Source: Aquimarina algicola
GTDB taxonomy: Bacteria > Bacteroidota > Bacteroidia > Flavobacteriales > Flavobacteriaceae
Direction of reading: 5' to 3'
DNA length: 64,000 nt
Assembly: GCF_006443095.1 (NCBI RefSeq)
Contig: NZ_VFWZ01000006.1
Location: 218,158 to 282,157, forward strand
Under the pieces are notes generated by a model. That model was not told where the DNA came from. It saw nothing but the letters and a program-made list of their open reading frames with translations, and ran no database searches. Position 1 is the first letter of the stretch. Each line of letters opens with the position of its first letter. Both the position numbers and the translations under genes were made by a program. Of this stretch, positions 8,791-19,066 are shown in pieces.

Positions 8791-9738
8791 CTATTGTTTC
8801 CCTTCTATCCTAAAGTTAAAATACCAAGAATGCTCGAACCAAGTATCCCAATCTTCTAAAGAAGTACCATCTTTTTTCCGAGATTGACCACTATATCCAG
8901 GTCCATTATGTATCCCATCAATAATTTGTTCAGTATTTCCTGTAGAACCTGTTGTTACAGCAAGTGATTCTCCATCTATTAAATACCAGGTAAAATAATA
9001 ATCTGTATTATTTTTTAAGAGCAGATTTAGGGATGATAAATCAAAATCTACCCAGCCCCCCTCAAATGAACCTTCGACCAAAGTTGTTGTAGATGCTAAT
9101 ATACTCCCATCTGCATTTCTAATATTTAATTTTAATTCTACATCCTCTTTGTATAATCTCCCTATACTGCTGAATCTAAATCCTCCTCTGAAATATACTC
9201 CAAAGGAAGTAGGATACAAATCTTTTACTAATCTGATCGTTTGCCCGGTACCAACGTTTCTAGGTTCTATTAAAGGATTATCTGGACTCTCTCTATCGTC
9301 TCCGCCAAACCACTTAGATGCATCATTAACATCGCATTGTGCAGCATAATTTTCATCCATTATTCCGAATGTCACGATATATTCCTTTGTGTTACCATTC
9401 TCTGCAGTTACAGTAAATGTAACAGGTTTTGTATAATCATTAATTGTTTCGGGATTCGGGCTGATTGAAGCATTTTCAGAGATAACAACCTTTGTATCAA
9501 GAGAAGTCAAATCTGTATCAGGTAGTAATCTTTGATTAATACTATTGCCTGCTTCATTAATGTCTGCATTAACTTTTAATACTCCTGCAGCAATTTCGAA
9601 AGAGATAATACTATTTTCTCCACTTAATTCTTCAACTATTTCTTCTCTTATTTCATCATCATCACTACTACAAGAGATTGTTGTGATTAAAAGTACAAAC
9701 AATATTAGTTTACCTACTAAAGTAATTTTTTTATTCAT
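8791..9738 (-). CDS. Surface lipoprotein with Ig-like (DUF5018-like) domain, paralog A
   Basis: The protein has 315 residues. Its lipobox TISC (Cys23) is followed by SSDDDE, an acidic tether of the kind associated with surface-exposed lipoproteins in this phylum. Residues about 40-125 form an Ig-like/DUF5018-type beta domain (ISFEIAAGVLKVNADI, NDYTKPVTFTVTAENGNTKE). Residues about 130-315 form a second beta-rich domain (ASKWFGGDDRES, NADGSILASTTTLVEGSF, NTDYYFTWYLIDG). The role is unknown; glycan or matrix binding is a guess. A near-copy lies immediately upstream on the same strand. Confidence 0.8.
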   Translation of the reverse strand: MNKKITLVGKLILFVLLITTISCSSDDDEIREEIVEELSGENSIISFEIAAGVLKVNADINEAGNSINQRLLPDTDLTSLDTKVVISENASISPNPETINDYTKPVTFTVTAENGNTKEYIVTFGIMDENYAAQCDVNDASKWFGGDDRESPDNPLIEPRNVGTGQTIRLVKDLYPTSFGVYFRGGFRFSSIGRLYKEDVELKLNIRNADGSILASTTTLVEGSFEGGWVDFDLSSLNLLLKNNTDYYFTWYLIDGESLAVTTGSTGNTEQIIDGIHNGPGYSGQSRKKDGTSLEDWDTWFEHSWYFNFRIEGKQ

Positions 9739-9910
9739 TTTTATTTATAATTGAGTTTTTATGTTAATGTATTATGGAGTAAAAATGTTACCCTATTTAT
9801 TCAACTAAATTTTTAGAAACAACTCCCTTTAATCCTTATTTTTTATTAAATATTAATCAAAAGCAATCTTAACAGGGTATTATTACTTCCCAAAAAGGTA
9901 CTAAAAAGAC

Positions 9911-9944
9911 AAAAGCCATTTTGAACATTCAAAATGGCTTTTTA
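9911..9944 (-). terminator. Palindromic terminator, copy 2
   Basis: The same 32-bp palindrome as copy 1 with one central substitution (GAACATTC instead of GAACGTTC), so the loop differs and the stem is conserved. It lies 16 bases after the stop of paralog B. Confidence 0.85.
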
Positions 9945-9960
9945 TACGAAGATTAATTAT

Positions 9961-10893
9961 CTATTGTTTCCCTTCTATCCTAAAGTTAAAATACCAAGGA
10001 TGTTCGTACCAAGTATCCCAATCCTCTAAAGAATTGTTTTTTGATTTTCGAGACTCCCCACTATATCCAGGTCCATTATGTATACCATCAATAGCTGGTT
10101 CAGTATTGCCTGTAGAACCCGTTGATACAGCAAGTGATTCTCCATCTACTAAATACCAGGTAAAATAATAATCTGTATTACTTTTTAAGAGCAGATTTAG
10201 GGATGATAAATCAAAATCTACCCAACCCCCATCAAATGAACCTTCGACCAAAGTTGTTGTAGATGCTAATATACTTCCGTCTGCATTTCTGATGTTAAGT
10301 TTTAATTCTACATCTTTTCTATACAAATCACCTGTACTATCAAATCTAAATGCATCTCTAAAATATGTACCAAATGAAATAGGATGTAAGTCTTTTACTA
10401 ATCTAATCGTTTGTCCGGTACCAACATTTCTAGGTCCTATTTCTGGATTATCCGGATCTTCTCTATCGTCTCCACCAAACCACTTGCTTGCATCACTAAC
10501 ATCACATTGTGCTGCATAATTTTCGTCCATTAAATCAAATGTAACGAGGTACTCTTTTGTATCTCCATTTTCTGCGGTAACAGTGAACATAATTGGTTCT
10601 GTATAATCATTAATTGTTTCTGGATCTGGAGTTACTGTAGCGCCATTAGAAGCAATAACTTCAGAATCAATAGAAGTTAAATCAATATTTGGTGGCAACC
10701 TTTGGGTAATCGTTTTTTCTCCTTGGTTAATATCCGCATTAATACTAAATGATCCAATAGTGATTTTGAAAGCAACAATGGTATTTCCTGAGCTTGATCC
10801 TCCCGTTATTTCATCATCACTACTACAAGAGATCGTTGTGATGAAAAGCACAAACAATACCAGTTTACCTATTAAAGTAATTTTTTTATTCAT
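9961..10893 (-). CDS. Surface lipoprotein with Ig-like (DUF5018-like) domain, paralog B
   Basis: The protein has 310 residues and is the tandem paralog of the gene at 8791-9738. Signal peptide and lipobox TISC (Cys23) are the same, followed by SSDDE. The first beta domain is similar but diverged (VAFKITIGSFSINADI, NDYTEPIMFTVTAENGDTKE). The second domain is almost identical (DASKWFGGDDRED, LNIRNADGSILASTTTL). No cysteine or catalytic motif suggests an enzyme. Function is unknown. Both genes have their own leader and terminator, so they are probably expressed separately. Confidence 0.8.
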   Translation of the reverse strand: MNKKITLIGKLVLFVLFITTISCSSDDEITGGSSSGNTIVAFKITIGSFSINADINQGEKTITQRLPPNIDLTSIDSEVIASNGATVTPDPETINDYTEPIMFTVTAENGDTKEYLVTFDLMDENYAAQCDVSDASKWFGGDDREDPDNPEIGPRNVGTGQTIRLVKDLHPISFGTYFRDAFRFDSTGDLYRKDVELKLNIRNADGSILASTTTLVEGSFDGGWVDFDLSSLNLLLKSNTDYYFTWYLVDGESLAVSTGSTGNTEPAIDGIHNGPGYSGESRKSKNNSLEDWDTWYEHPWYFNFRIEGKQ

Positions 10894-11092
10894 TTTTATT
10901 TATAATTGAGTTTTTATGTTAATGTATGTTGGAGTAAAAATGTTACCCCATTTATTCAACTAAATTTAGGGGCGCAAGTATAATCAATTTATTTTTTTGA
11001 GAACAGGGTAAAAATCCCCTGCTCACTCTTATTTTTTTGTTAAAAATTAGTCAAAATTAATATCGGAAAAATGTTATTATATCTAGAAAAGC

Positions 11093-11128
11093 AAAAAGCC
11101 ATTTTGAACGTTCAAAATGGCTTTTTAA
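11093..11128 (-). terminator. Palindromic terminator, copy 3 (gdhA)
   Basis: A perfect 34-bp palindrome with half-site AAAAAGCCATTTTGAAC lies 22 bases after the gdhA stop codon. The core is identical to copy 1, although gdhA is not part of the duplicated lipoprotein unit. Confidence 0.85.
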
Positions 11129-11147
11129 TATTTATAGAGATACTATA

Positions 11148-12503
<1,356 letters not shown>

Positions 12504-12539
12504 TTAATAGATTCTTATATAAAGGTTGAATTTTCTATT

Positions 12540-12567
12540 CAAATATATGATATTCCTAAAAATTCAA
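12540..12567 (-). promoter_or_regulatory. gdhA promoter
   Basis: On the minus strand TTG (12565-12567) is followed after 17 bases by TATATTTG (12540-12547), an exact TAnnTTTG box. The predicted start leaves a leader of about 40 bases before the gdhA ATG. Confidence 0.6.
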
Positions 12568-12594
12568 GTCTGTTTTTTTGAATTTAATAACTTA

Positions 12595-13734
12595 TTAACC
12601 TATAGCTTGTTCTAGATCTGCAATTAAATCGTCTACATCTTCTATTCCTACGCTTAATCTGATCAATGAATCAACAACTCCGGTTTTTTCTCTTTCTTCT
12701 TTTGGGATTGAAGCATGAGTCATACTTGCCGGATGACCTGCTAGACTTTCTACACCTCCCAGAGACTCTGCGAGAGTAAAGATTTTAAGGTTCTCTACAA
12801 TTTTAATTGCCTTATCATAATCACTTCCTTTGGTCACAAAAGAAATCATTCCCCCAAAGCCATCCATTTGAGCTTTGGCAACATCATGGTTTGGATGATC
12901 TTCAAACCCCGGCCAGTACACTTTTTCTATTTTTGGATGATTTTTAAGGTATTTTGCAATAGCCTCGCCATTTTCGCAATGCCTTTGCATACGAATATGT
13001 AATGTTTTTATTCCTCTTAATACTAAAAAGCTGTCCTGAGGCCCACAAACTGCGCCACTTGCATTTTGAATAAAGTATAATTTTTCTGCAAGCTTTTCAT
13101 CTTTTACCACTAAAGCTCCCATAACAACATCACTATGCCCGCCCAGATATTTTGTAGCACTATGCATTACAATATCTGCTCCCAAATCAAGAGGTCTTTG
13201 TAAGTATGGAGTAGCAAATGTATTATCTACTGCCAATAGTATATTGTGTTTTTTTGCAACTGAAGCTACAGCCTTAACATCAATAACATTCATCATTGGG
13301 TTTGTTGGTGTTTCAACCCAAATAAGTTTTGTGTTTTCGTTTACATAACTTTCTATCTTATCAGCATTTTCCATACCGATAAAATGAAACTTAATTCCAA
13401 AACCTTCAAATATTTTTGTAAACAAACGATAGGTACCTCCATACAAATCATTTGTAGAGATTACCTCATCACCAGGTTGTAATAATTTGATTACAGCATC
13501 TATTGCTGCTAATCCTGAACCAAACGCTAATCCAAATTTTCCGTTCTCGATACTGGCAAAAGAGTCTTCTAATGCTTTTCTTGTTGGATTATGTGTTCTA
13601 CTATATTCAAAACCTTTGTGCCCGCCAGGCGTAGTTTGCGCATAAGTAGACGTTTGATATATAGGAGGCATTACTGCACCGTATGCCGGATCATGCTTTT
13701 GACCTCCATGTATAGCTTTTGTATTAAATTTCAC
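12595..13734 (-). CDS. metB: Cystathionine gamma-synthase/lyase (Cys/Met metabolism PLP enzyme)
   Basis: The protein has 379 residues, the usual size of the family. PLP binds Lys195 in HSATKYLGGHSD. Other hallmarks are YSRTHNPTR near 44, FGSGLAAIDA near 71 and ETPTNPMMNV near 141. The family makes cystathionine from an activated homoserine and cysteine (synthase) or splits cystathionine (lyase), and sequence alone does not separate these reliably. The symbol is therefore provisional. The start is a GTG at 13732-13734, which gives the standard N-terminus MKFNTKAIHGGQ; no in-frame ATG lies upstream. Confidence 0.88.
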   Translation of the reverse strand: MKFNTKAIHGGQKHDPAYGAVMPPIYQTSTYAQTTPGGHKGFEYSRTHNPTRKALEDSFASIENGKFGLAFGSGLAAIDAVIKLLQPGDEVISTNDLYGGTYRLFTKIFEGFGIKFHFIGMENADKIESYVNENTKLIWVETPTNPMMNVIDVKAVASVAKKHNILLAVDNTFATPYLQRPLDLGADIVMHSATKYLGGHSDVVMGALVVKDEKLAEKLYFIQNASGAVCGPQDSFLVLRGIKTLHIRMQRHCENGEAIAKYLKNHPKIEKVYWPGFEDHPNHDVAKAQMDGFGGMISFVTKGSDYDKAIKIVENLKIFTLAESLGGVESLAGHPASMTHASIPKEEREKTGVVDSLIRLSVGIEDVDDLIADLEQAIG

Positions 13735-13830
13735 TATAGTAAGATTTTTGTTATTAATAATTTATCAATGTATTCCCTTATAAATGATAAGAAAAAATGA
13801 ACTTATCTTTTTTTATGTTAAAATTCTAAA

Positions 13831-13838
13831 CAAATGTA
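13831..13838 (-). promoter_or_regulatory. Likely -7 element of the cystathionine synthase gene
   Basis: The minus strand reads TACATTTG, an exact TAnnTTTG box. The leader would be about 90 bases and would contain a small GATAAG/CTTATC hairpin (13786-13807) followed by T's on the plus strand. No good -33 element is visible. Confidence 0.4.
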
Positions 13839-13883
13839 TGATTTAATTCGTTCTAATCATATCTCATTAAATACCTTTAGTAG

Positions 13884-14666
13884 ATGATTAACTTAAAAAC
13901 TAACATTGCTTTCAAATTCTTTGTTTTGACCTTTATTTGGCTTTGTTTTTATGCCTGCAAGAACAGAGAAGAAATCATATTCGAGAACAAATTGATCACA
14001 ACAGATACTTTGTTTGATTGTAGGGTTATAGATTGTGCAGCTATAGAACTTAATTTGGTAAATGTTTTGGGAGAGGATGAGATAGCTCTAAAGATCAATA
14101 AAGAAATCGAAAGAGCTGCCGCTACAATTTTTGACATTGATCATAAAAATCTATCGAATCACTCTTTAGATAAGGCAGCTGAGCAATTCAATTCTTCATA
14201 TCAGAAAATACTTGAAGAGTTTCCTGACGAAACCTCAATGTATGAAGCAAACGTAAATTGCAAATTAAGTTTTCAATGCCAAGATATCATCTCTCTCGCA
14301 ATGGATGCTTACATTTTTACTGGTGGAGCACATGGCAACAGTACTATCTCATATATCAACATTGATCCGGTTACAGGCAAAAAACTTTCGTTAAGAGCTT
14401 TGCTTAATGATGTTGATGCTTTTAAAAAATATGTTGAAAACGCCTTTAGAAAAGCACATAAAATTGATAAAAATCAATCAATTAATAGTACCGGATTCTT
14501 TTTTGAAAATGACACCTTTACGCTACCTTCGACAATTGGATTTACAGACAAAGAAGTTATTCTTTATTATAATCCGTATGAAATAAGTTCATATGCCGAA
14601 GGTCCTGTTGAGCTAAAACTTAATAAAAAAGATGTAGTCTCTTATTTTACTGTTAGCATTTTTTAA
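13884..14666 (+). CDS. DUF3298/DUF4163-domain lipoprotein
   Basis: The protein has 260 residues. A signal peptide ends near FYAC (Cys25), so it is likely a lipoprotein. The C-terminal half carries the DUF3298 pattern: DAYIFTGGAHGNSTISYINI, then GKKLSLRALL, then LPSTIGFTDKEVILYYNPYEISSYAEGP. The GGAHG motif is the family signature. Homologs are envelope proteins of unknown function, often with DUF4163 as here. Confidence 0.83.
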   Translation: MINLKTNIAFKFFVLTFIWLCFYACKNREEIIFENKLITTDTLFDCRVIDCAAIELNLVNVLGEDEIALKINKEIERAAATIFDIDHKNLSNHSLDKAAEQFNSSYQKILEEFPDETSMYEANVNCKLSFQCQDIISLAMDAYIFTGGAHGNSTISYINIDPVTGKKLSLRALLNDVDAFKKYVENAFRKAHKIDKNQSINSTGFFFENDTFTLPSTIGFTDKEVILYYNPYEISSYAEGPVELKLNKKDVVSYFTVSIF

Positions 14667-14684
14667 AATACGAGTTGCTAAGTA

Positions 14685-15140
14685 TTAAAGTGCTCTTTTT
14701 AAAGCTAAAAGATATCCAAAATGAATTCCTTCATGATAATTATTGAACCGTAATGCATCTTCTACAGACTTGAGCACAAAACCTGTACTTGTAGGGTATT
14801 CTTTAAAGTTTTTGAAGATTCCTTTTTCAAGATCTTTTTCAGTTTGATCTATGGTAGAAAACAATAAATCCTTGATTGTCGAAACTTCTTCTGCTGTAAC
14901 TGATCTTTCTGTTTTAGATCCTTTTCGGTATGATTCGACCATATCTTCATCGATCATCATAGGTAATCCACTTAATTTATAAACTAGTAATTGCTGAGTA
15001 ACCACTATGTGAGCGATATTCCAAATCAGATTGTTATTAAAGCCTTCGGGAACTTTATTAAGTTCTTCTAAAGAATGGTTTTCTAGAAACCCTATGACCA
15101 ATTTTCTATTTACGCGAGTAATATCGAGTTGATTTTGCAT
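14685..15140 (-). CDS. DinB-family protein
   Basis: The protein has 151 residues with a four-helix DinB/YfiT-like pattern. Histidines that could bind a metal occur in IWNIAHIVVTQQ and FNNYHEGIHFGYLLAL near the C-terminus. The HEGIH pair is typical of the family, whose members include thiol-dependent transferases. No substrate can be assigned. It ends convergently 18 bases from the DUF3298 gene. Confidence 0.82.
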   Translation of the reverse strand: MQNQLDITRVNRKLVIGFLENHSLEELNKVPEGFNNNLIWNIAHIVVTQQLLVYKLSGLPMMIDEDMVESYRKGSKTERSVTAEEVSTIKDLLFSTIDQTEKDLEKGIFKNFKEYPTSTGFVLKSVEDALRFNNYHEGIHFGYLLALKRAL

Positions 15141-15265
15141 GATTTTCTTAATTTTTAGCCAAAAATATACGTTTTAGTGATAAAATAAATTTCCTTTGTG
15201 TTGATTTTATCAACTAACTTTACTTCAAATTTCTTTTAAGAAGGATAAAATTAAAAAACTATTTA

Positions 15266-15613
15266 ATGAAAAAAATATACCACCTATCTACTTGTGATAC
15301 TTGTAGACGTATTCTAAATGAGCTAGATTTTTCTTCAGATTTTATACTACAGGATATCAAAATAGAACCAATAACAGAGGATCAATTAAATGAAATGTAT
15401 CAATTAGCAGGTAGTTATGAAGCTTTATTTAGTAAACGAGCACGACTATATAAAGAGCGTGATTTAAAAAATAAAAACCTTACTGAACAGAATTATAAAG
15501 AATTGATTTTGGAACATTATACATTCTTAAAACGTCCTGTTATTATAGTTGACACAAATATTTTTATTGGAAATAGTAAAAAAGTTGTAGAAGCTGCTAA
15601 ATCTGCTATTTAA
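15266..15613 (+). CDS. ArsC/Spx-family protein
   Basis: The protein has 115 residues with a thioredoxin-like ArsC fold: HLSTCDTCRRILNEL with Cys10 and Cys13, and VDTNIFIGNSK near residue 95. The family includes glutaredoxin-linked arsenate reductases and Spx-like regulators. The CxxC pair fits an Spx/YffB-like member at least as well as a classic arsenate reductase, and no ars genes are nearby. The DMT transporter begins 3 bases downstream, so the two form an operon. A near-consensus promoter (TTTG, 16 bases, TAACTTTA) lies at 15195-15222. Confidence 0.8.
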   Translation: MKKIYHLSTCDTCRRILNELDFSSDFILQDIKIEPITEDQLNEMYQLAGSYEALFSKRARLYKERDLKNKNLTEQNYKELILEHYTFLKRPVIIVDTNIFIGNSKKVVEAAKSAI

Positions 15614-15616
15614 TTT

Positions 15617-16504
15617 ATGAACAAAAGAATTCTGGCACTTATTGCAGCCAGTTTTGTGGCATTATTTTATGGGGCGAATTATACTATTGCCAAAGATGTT
15701 ATGCCACATTATGTAGAACCCTTTGGTTTTATCGTCATAAGGGTTCTTGGAGCATTTATACTCTTTTTGGGAATTGGTTTTCTAGGCCCTAAAGAAAAAA
15801 TTGAAAGAAAAGATTTTGCAAGAATTGCCCTAGCTGCAATATTTGGGGTGGGCATCAATATGCTTGCTTTTTTTGAAGGATTAAACCTTACCACTCCTAT
15901 CAGTGCTTCTGTATTAATGGTGACAACACCAATTATAGTTTTGATTCTTGCAATAATATTCCTAAAAGAAAAAATAAGAATACTTAAAGTAATAGGAGTA
16001 TTAATCGGACTCTCAGGCACCTTACTAATCATACTTTATAACACCAAAGTCTCTGCAACAGCCACAAATCCGGTTCTAGGTAATTTTTTGATTTTTGTAA
16101 ACGCCACCTCATACGCTTGTTACATTATAGTTGTTAAAAAAATAACCCAAAAATACCATCCTTTTACATTTATGAAATGGATGTATGGTTTTGGGTTTTT
16201 ATTTGTTTTACCGTTTGGTATTTCTCAACTCTTAGATATACAACCTGATGCAATACCAATCGAAGGGTATTTAAAAATAGGGTATGTTATTCTTTTTGCC
16301 ACTTTTGGTACTTATATTCTTAATATTTTTGCCATCAAAGAGCTTAAACCTACTACTGTAGCAGTCTTTATTTATTTACAACCTTTACTGGCTTCTACAT
16401 TTGCAATTGCATTAGGCAAAGACAGTTTAGATAGTATTAAAATTGTAGCTACTTTATTGATTTTTGTGGGTGTATATTTAGTAACCAAAAAGCCAAGAAA
16501 ATAG
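15617..16504 (+). CDS. EamA/DMT-family inner-membrane transporter
   Basis: The protein has 295 residues with about ten hydrophobic helices forming two EamA repeats (about 8-140 and 155-290), as in drug/metabolite exporters. Recognisable segments are GANYTIAKDVMPHYVEPF and, in the second repeat, TVAVFIYLQPLLASTFA, a typical signature. The cargo is unknown. It is co-transcribed with the ArsC-like gene and ends a few bases from a convergent thioesterase. Confidence 0.88.
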   Translation: MNKRILALIAASFVALFYGANYTIAKDVMPHYVEPFGFIVIRVLGAFILFLGIGFLGPKEKIERKDFARIALAAIFGVGINMLAFFEGLNLTTPISASVLMVTTPIIVLILAIIFLKEKIRILKVIGVLIGLSGTLLIILYNTKVSATATNPVLGNFLIFVNATSYACYIIVVKKITQKYHPFTFMKWMYGFGFLFVLPFGISQLLDIQPDAIPIEGYLKIGYVILFATFGTYILNIFAIKELKPTTVAVFIYLQPLLASTFAIALGKDSLDSIKIVATLLIFVGVYLVTKKPRK

Positions 16505-16511
16505 TAAATTT

Positions 16512-16994
16512 CTATATATCTTCTAGATTAACAGGCTTTTTATTAAACTTACGGGTATCTTCTTTAGTGAGAATTCTAAAATCTTTTGGTCGTTCTATAA
16601 CCTCCAAAAATTTATACATTTCTTCTGGCAAAGGAATCAATTTTCTACTATTTAAGTCCATCCAGGCTCCCATCATTTCACATTGTGCAAAATTGCGTCC
16701 TTTATAATCATAAAAATTATGCCTGAATTCAAAAAACATTCCATCTTCACTCAAACCTGTGATCTCCAAAGACACTTTAACCGGTCTGCCATAAAAAACT
16801 TCTTTAAAGTAATAAATGTGTTCATAGAATACTACAGGTCCAATATCATATTTGCCCAACATTCTTTGATCAAAACCTTTTTCGGTCAAAAAAGACATAC
16901 GAGTATGTGCTGCAAATTCAATATAAGCTTTATTGGCTAAATGTCTGTTTGCATCTATATCATTCCATCGTATTTCAAAATCCTTTATATACAT
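16512..16994 (-). CDS. Acyl-CoA thioesterase (hotdog fold, 4HBT-like)
   Basis: The protein has 160 residues when started at the ATG at 16992-16994 (MYIKDFEIRW), which gives the normal family N-terminus; a longer frame begins 15 codons upstream but adds a stretch unlike the family. Residues 8-25 (RWNDIDANRHLANKAYIE) carry the catalytic Asp-type hotdog motif, and EFRHNFYDYKGRNFAQCEM forms the central strands. It probably hydrolyses acyl-CoA or acyl-ACP thioesters in the cytosol; chain-length preference is unknown. Confidence 0.83.
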   Translation of the reverse strand: MYIKDFEIRWNDIDANRHLANKAYIEFAAHTRMSFLTEKGFDQRMLGKYDIGPVVFYEHIYYFKEVFYGRPVKVSLEITGLSEDGMFFEFRHNFYDYKGRNFAQCEMMGAWMDLNSRKLIPLPEEMYKFLEVIERPKDFRILTKEDTRKFNKKPVNLEDI

Positions 16995-17665
16995 ATTCCA
17001 AGTTTTAGCCCCCAAAAATACAAAACATTTGCTGTGCACGCATAATTATTGCCTGTTGAAAATAGTATATTTAAAATCTTTTACATCCAAAAATTAAACC
17101 GCAAAAATATCTTATAACACCATTTCGTATGCTAAAAGTACCCACATTTTGTAATATGTACCCCTAATGTATCCTTAGCATTAACATTAGTTTTTTACTA
17201 TAAACTGAATCTTTGCGCTGCTTTTAAAAAGCATGAAATTATAGTTTGTAAAAACAAAATACTAGTAACTTAAAACCTAAAATTAATATGAAAATCTTCT
17301 TTACAATTACAAGTATATTTTCAATTTAATATACGAATTGTATTTTTTAAAGAATAATTATTGTATTTTCTTCATTCGAAAATAAACTTGCTCTGTGATA
17401 TTTATGTATTACATATTCTTTTTGAAGTTTTAGCATACCCCCCAATATGGCTAAACCAAAAAGTGTACTGAAAATAGAAATGTTATAAAATCGAAAAAAG
17501 ATACATGAACTATCAAATATACATTGCAAGGTTTACCATCCTCAAATTTTAAAACAGAGGGTACAAAAAAGGCCCGGGTATTTTATAAAAATATACCGGG
17601 TCTTCTCACTTTTAGCAAAACAACTACTACATTTGTATATATACTAAGATTAGTTGCTCATTACA
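16995..17665. other. Long intergenic region with possible gene remnants
   Basis: No convincing gene lies here. An ATG at 17288 opens a 13-codon frame (MKIFFTITSIFSI, then stop) that looks like the start of a signal peptide cut off at once. On the minus strand 17347-17529 is open for 60 codons with a hydrophobic stretch (IFSTLFGLAILGGML) that could be part of a small or decayed membrane protein. An imperfect CCCGG hairpin lies at about 17572-17602. Confidence 0.4.
17628..17635 (+). promoter_or_regulatory. -7 promoter element of the YheT-like gene
   Basis: TACATTTG is an exact TAnnTTTG match. The predicted transcription start near 17642 leaves a leader of roughly 24 bases before the ATG at 17666. 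The -33 region is only T-rich, without a clean TTTG. Confidence 0.5.
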
Positions 17666-18631
17666 ATGCCAGTAATCACATCAAATTATACACCGCCGCT
17701 ACCATTTAAAAATGGTCATTTTTCAACTATTTTTCCAAATTTATTGAGAAAAGTAAAAGGAGTTGTTCAAAAAAGAGAACGTGTAGAACTTGATGATGGG
17801 GATTTTATAGATCTTGATTGGAGTCATAGTGCCAATAAAAAGTCAAATAGGCTTACCATTATTATCCATGGTCTTGAAGGAAATGGTCAACGCCAATACA
17901 TCTTAGGGTTGGCAAGACACCTCAACCAAAATTGTTGGGATAGTGTTGCGCTCAATCTTAGAAACTGTAGCGGCGAAGTAAATCGTTTATATAAATCTTA
18001 TAATGCAGGAGCAAGCGATGACTTAGAAGCCGTTATCAATTATATCGTAAAAAAATATTCTTACACACAGATATCGATTTGTGGATTTAGCCTTGGCGGA
18101 AATCTTATGCTCAAATATCTTGGAGAGGGACGTTTGATTCCTTCCCAGATCAAAGCAGCTGTTGGTGTTTCTGTACCTTGTGATCTTTATAATTCACTTT
18201 CAGAAATTAATAAACCTAAAAATATCATCTATCAACAACGCTTTATCAAAAATTTAAAAGCTAAACTATACGAAAGACAACAAGTATTTTCAAATGAGTT
18301 GAGTAGATCTGATATCAAATCTTGCTCATCTCTTATTGATATCGATAATTTATATACCAGCAAAGCTCACGGCTATAAGAACGCTATAGATTATTACACC
18401 AAATGCAGTTGTAAACAATTCTTACAAACGATAAAAATTCCGACATTAATTATAAATGCCAAAAATGATTCGTTTTTAGGAGAGCTTTGTTATCCCATTA
18501 ACGAAGCTAAAAAAAATAAAAATTTATTTTTAGAAACTCCTGATTATGGCGGACATGTTGGTTTTTATCTCTCAGGTAAGGCATATTATAATGAAAAAAG
18601 AGCTCTTGATTTTTTTAATACACTACAATAA
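17666..18631 (+). CDS. YheT-family alpha/beta hydrolase
   Basis: The protein has 321 residues starting from the ATG at 17666-17668; the frame stays open to a TTG 12 bases upstream, but MPVITSNYTPPLPFKNGHFSTIFP is the family N-terminus. The oxyanion segment is IIIHGLEGN, the nucleophile elbow is CGFSLGGN, the acid lies in NAKNDSFL and the histidine in YGGHVGF. Family members are serine esterases of poorly known substrate, probably acting on lipids or membranes. It is monocistronic. Confidence 0.88.
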   Translation: MPVITSNYTPPLPFKNGHFSTIFPNLLRKVKGVVQKRERVELDDGDFIDLDWSHSANKKSNRLTIIIHGLEGNGQRQYILGLARHLNQNCWDSVALNLRNCSGEVNRLYKSYNAGASDDLEAVINYIVKKYSYTQISICGFSLGGNLMLKYLGEGRLIPSQIKAAVGVSVPCDLYNSLSEINKPKNIIYQQRFIKNLKAKLYERQQVFSNELSRSDIKSCSSLIDIDNLYTSKAHGYKNAIDYYTKCSCKQFLQTIKIPTLIINAKNDSFLGELCYPINEAKKNKNLFLETPDYGGHVGFYLSGKAYYNEKRALDFFNTLQ

Positions 18632-19066
18632 AAAAATAATTTACTATCACTCAAAAAGCGAGATTCAAAGTATAATTTTGAAGATACTATTTACCCCCAT
18701 TAGGTTAATAGAATTAAGAATCAATTCAATGTTAAAATTATTTAAACAAATATAAAAATCTTATTAAATTAATGCTTATTTTTGGTCGACCAAAGACTCT
18801 TACTAAACTTAAAACTAAACCAACTTTACCTCATGAAAAGCATAAAAACAATTTAACCTCAATCACATTATAATGATATGAGTCTTTAATACTATTTTAA
18901 GACATTCTTTTACTCTATATCATTCAAACTTAAAGGCTTTTTAGCAGTATTTGACCCCCTACTTTACTCCATTACATTTTAAGGAGTATCTCACATATTC
19001 AATTACGATTCTTTTAAAAAAAACAAACTCAACAATTCTTTTTTTTAACTAAACCTAACAAAAATC
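18632..19066. other. Intergenic region upstream of the T9SS-secreted protein
   Basis: No gene is seen in these 435 bases. A perfect 14-bp palindrome, TTTGGTCGACCAAA, lies at 18781-18794 and could be an operator. The bases just before the next ATG are AC-rich, which is common for leaders in this phylum. I found no exact TAnnTTTG box within 60 bases of the start. Confidence 0.4.

Larger units (their letters stand above)
8734..10967. repeat. Tandem duplication of a lipoprotein transcription unit
   Basis: Unit A (about 8734-9813) and unit B (about 9908-10967) align end to end. Both contain terminator palindrome, gene, and upstream leader, the last recognisable by shared TTATTTATAATTGAGTTTTT and GAGTAAAAATGTTACCC. 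Identity is highest in the parts encoding the C-terminal domains and in the 5' leader. It is clearly lower in the parts encoding the Ig-like domain just after the signal peptide. So the copied segment included the promoter region, gene and terminator, and the two copies then diverged unevenly. Confidence 0.85.

Noticed and set aside
15266..15613. Arsenic resistance operon
   Set aside because: The ArsC-like gene has no arsB, acr3 or arsR neighbours, and the partner is a DMT exporter.
18781..18794. 14-bp palindrome TTTGGTCGACCAAA as a specific operator
   Set aside because: Only one copy and no regulator nearby; kept only as a note in the intergenic entry.
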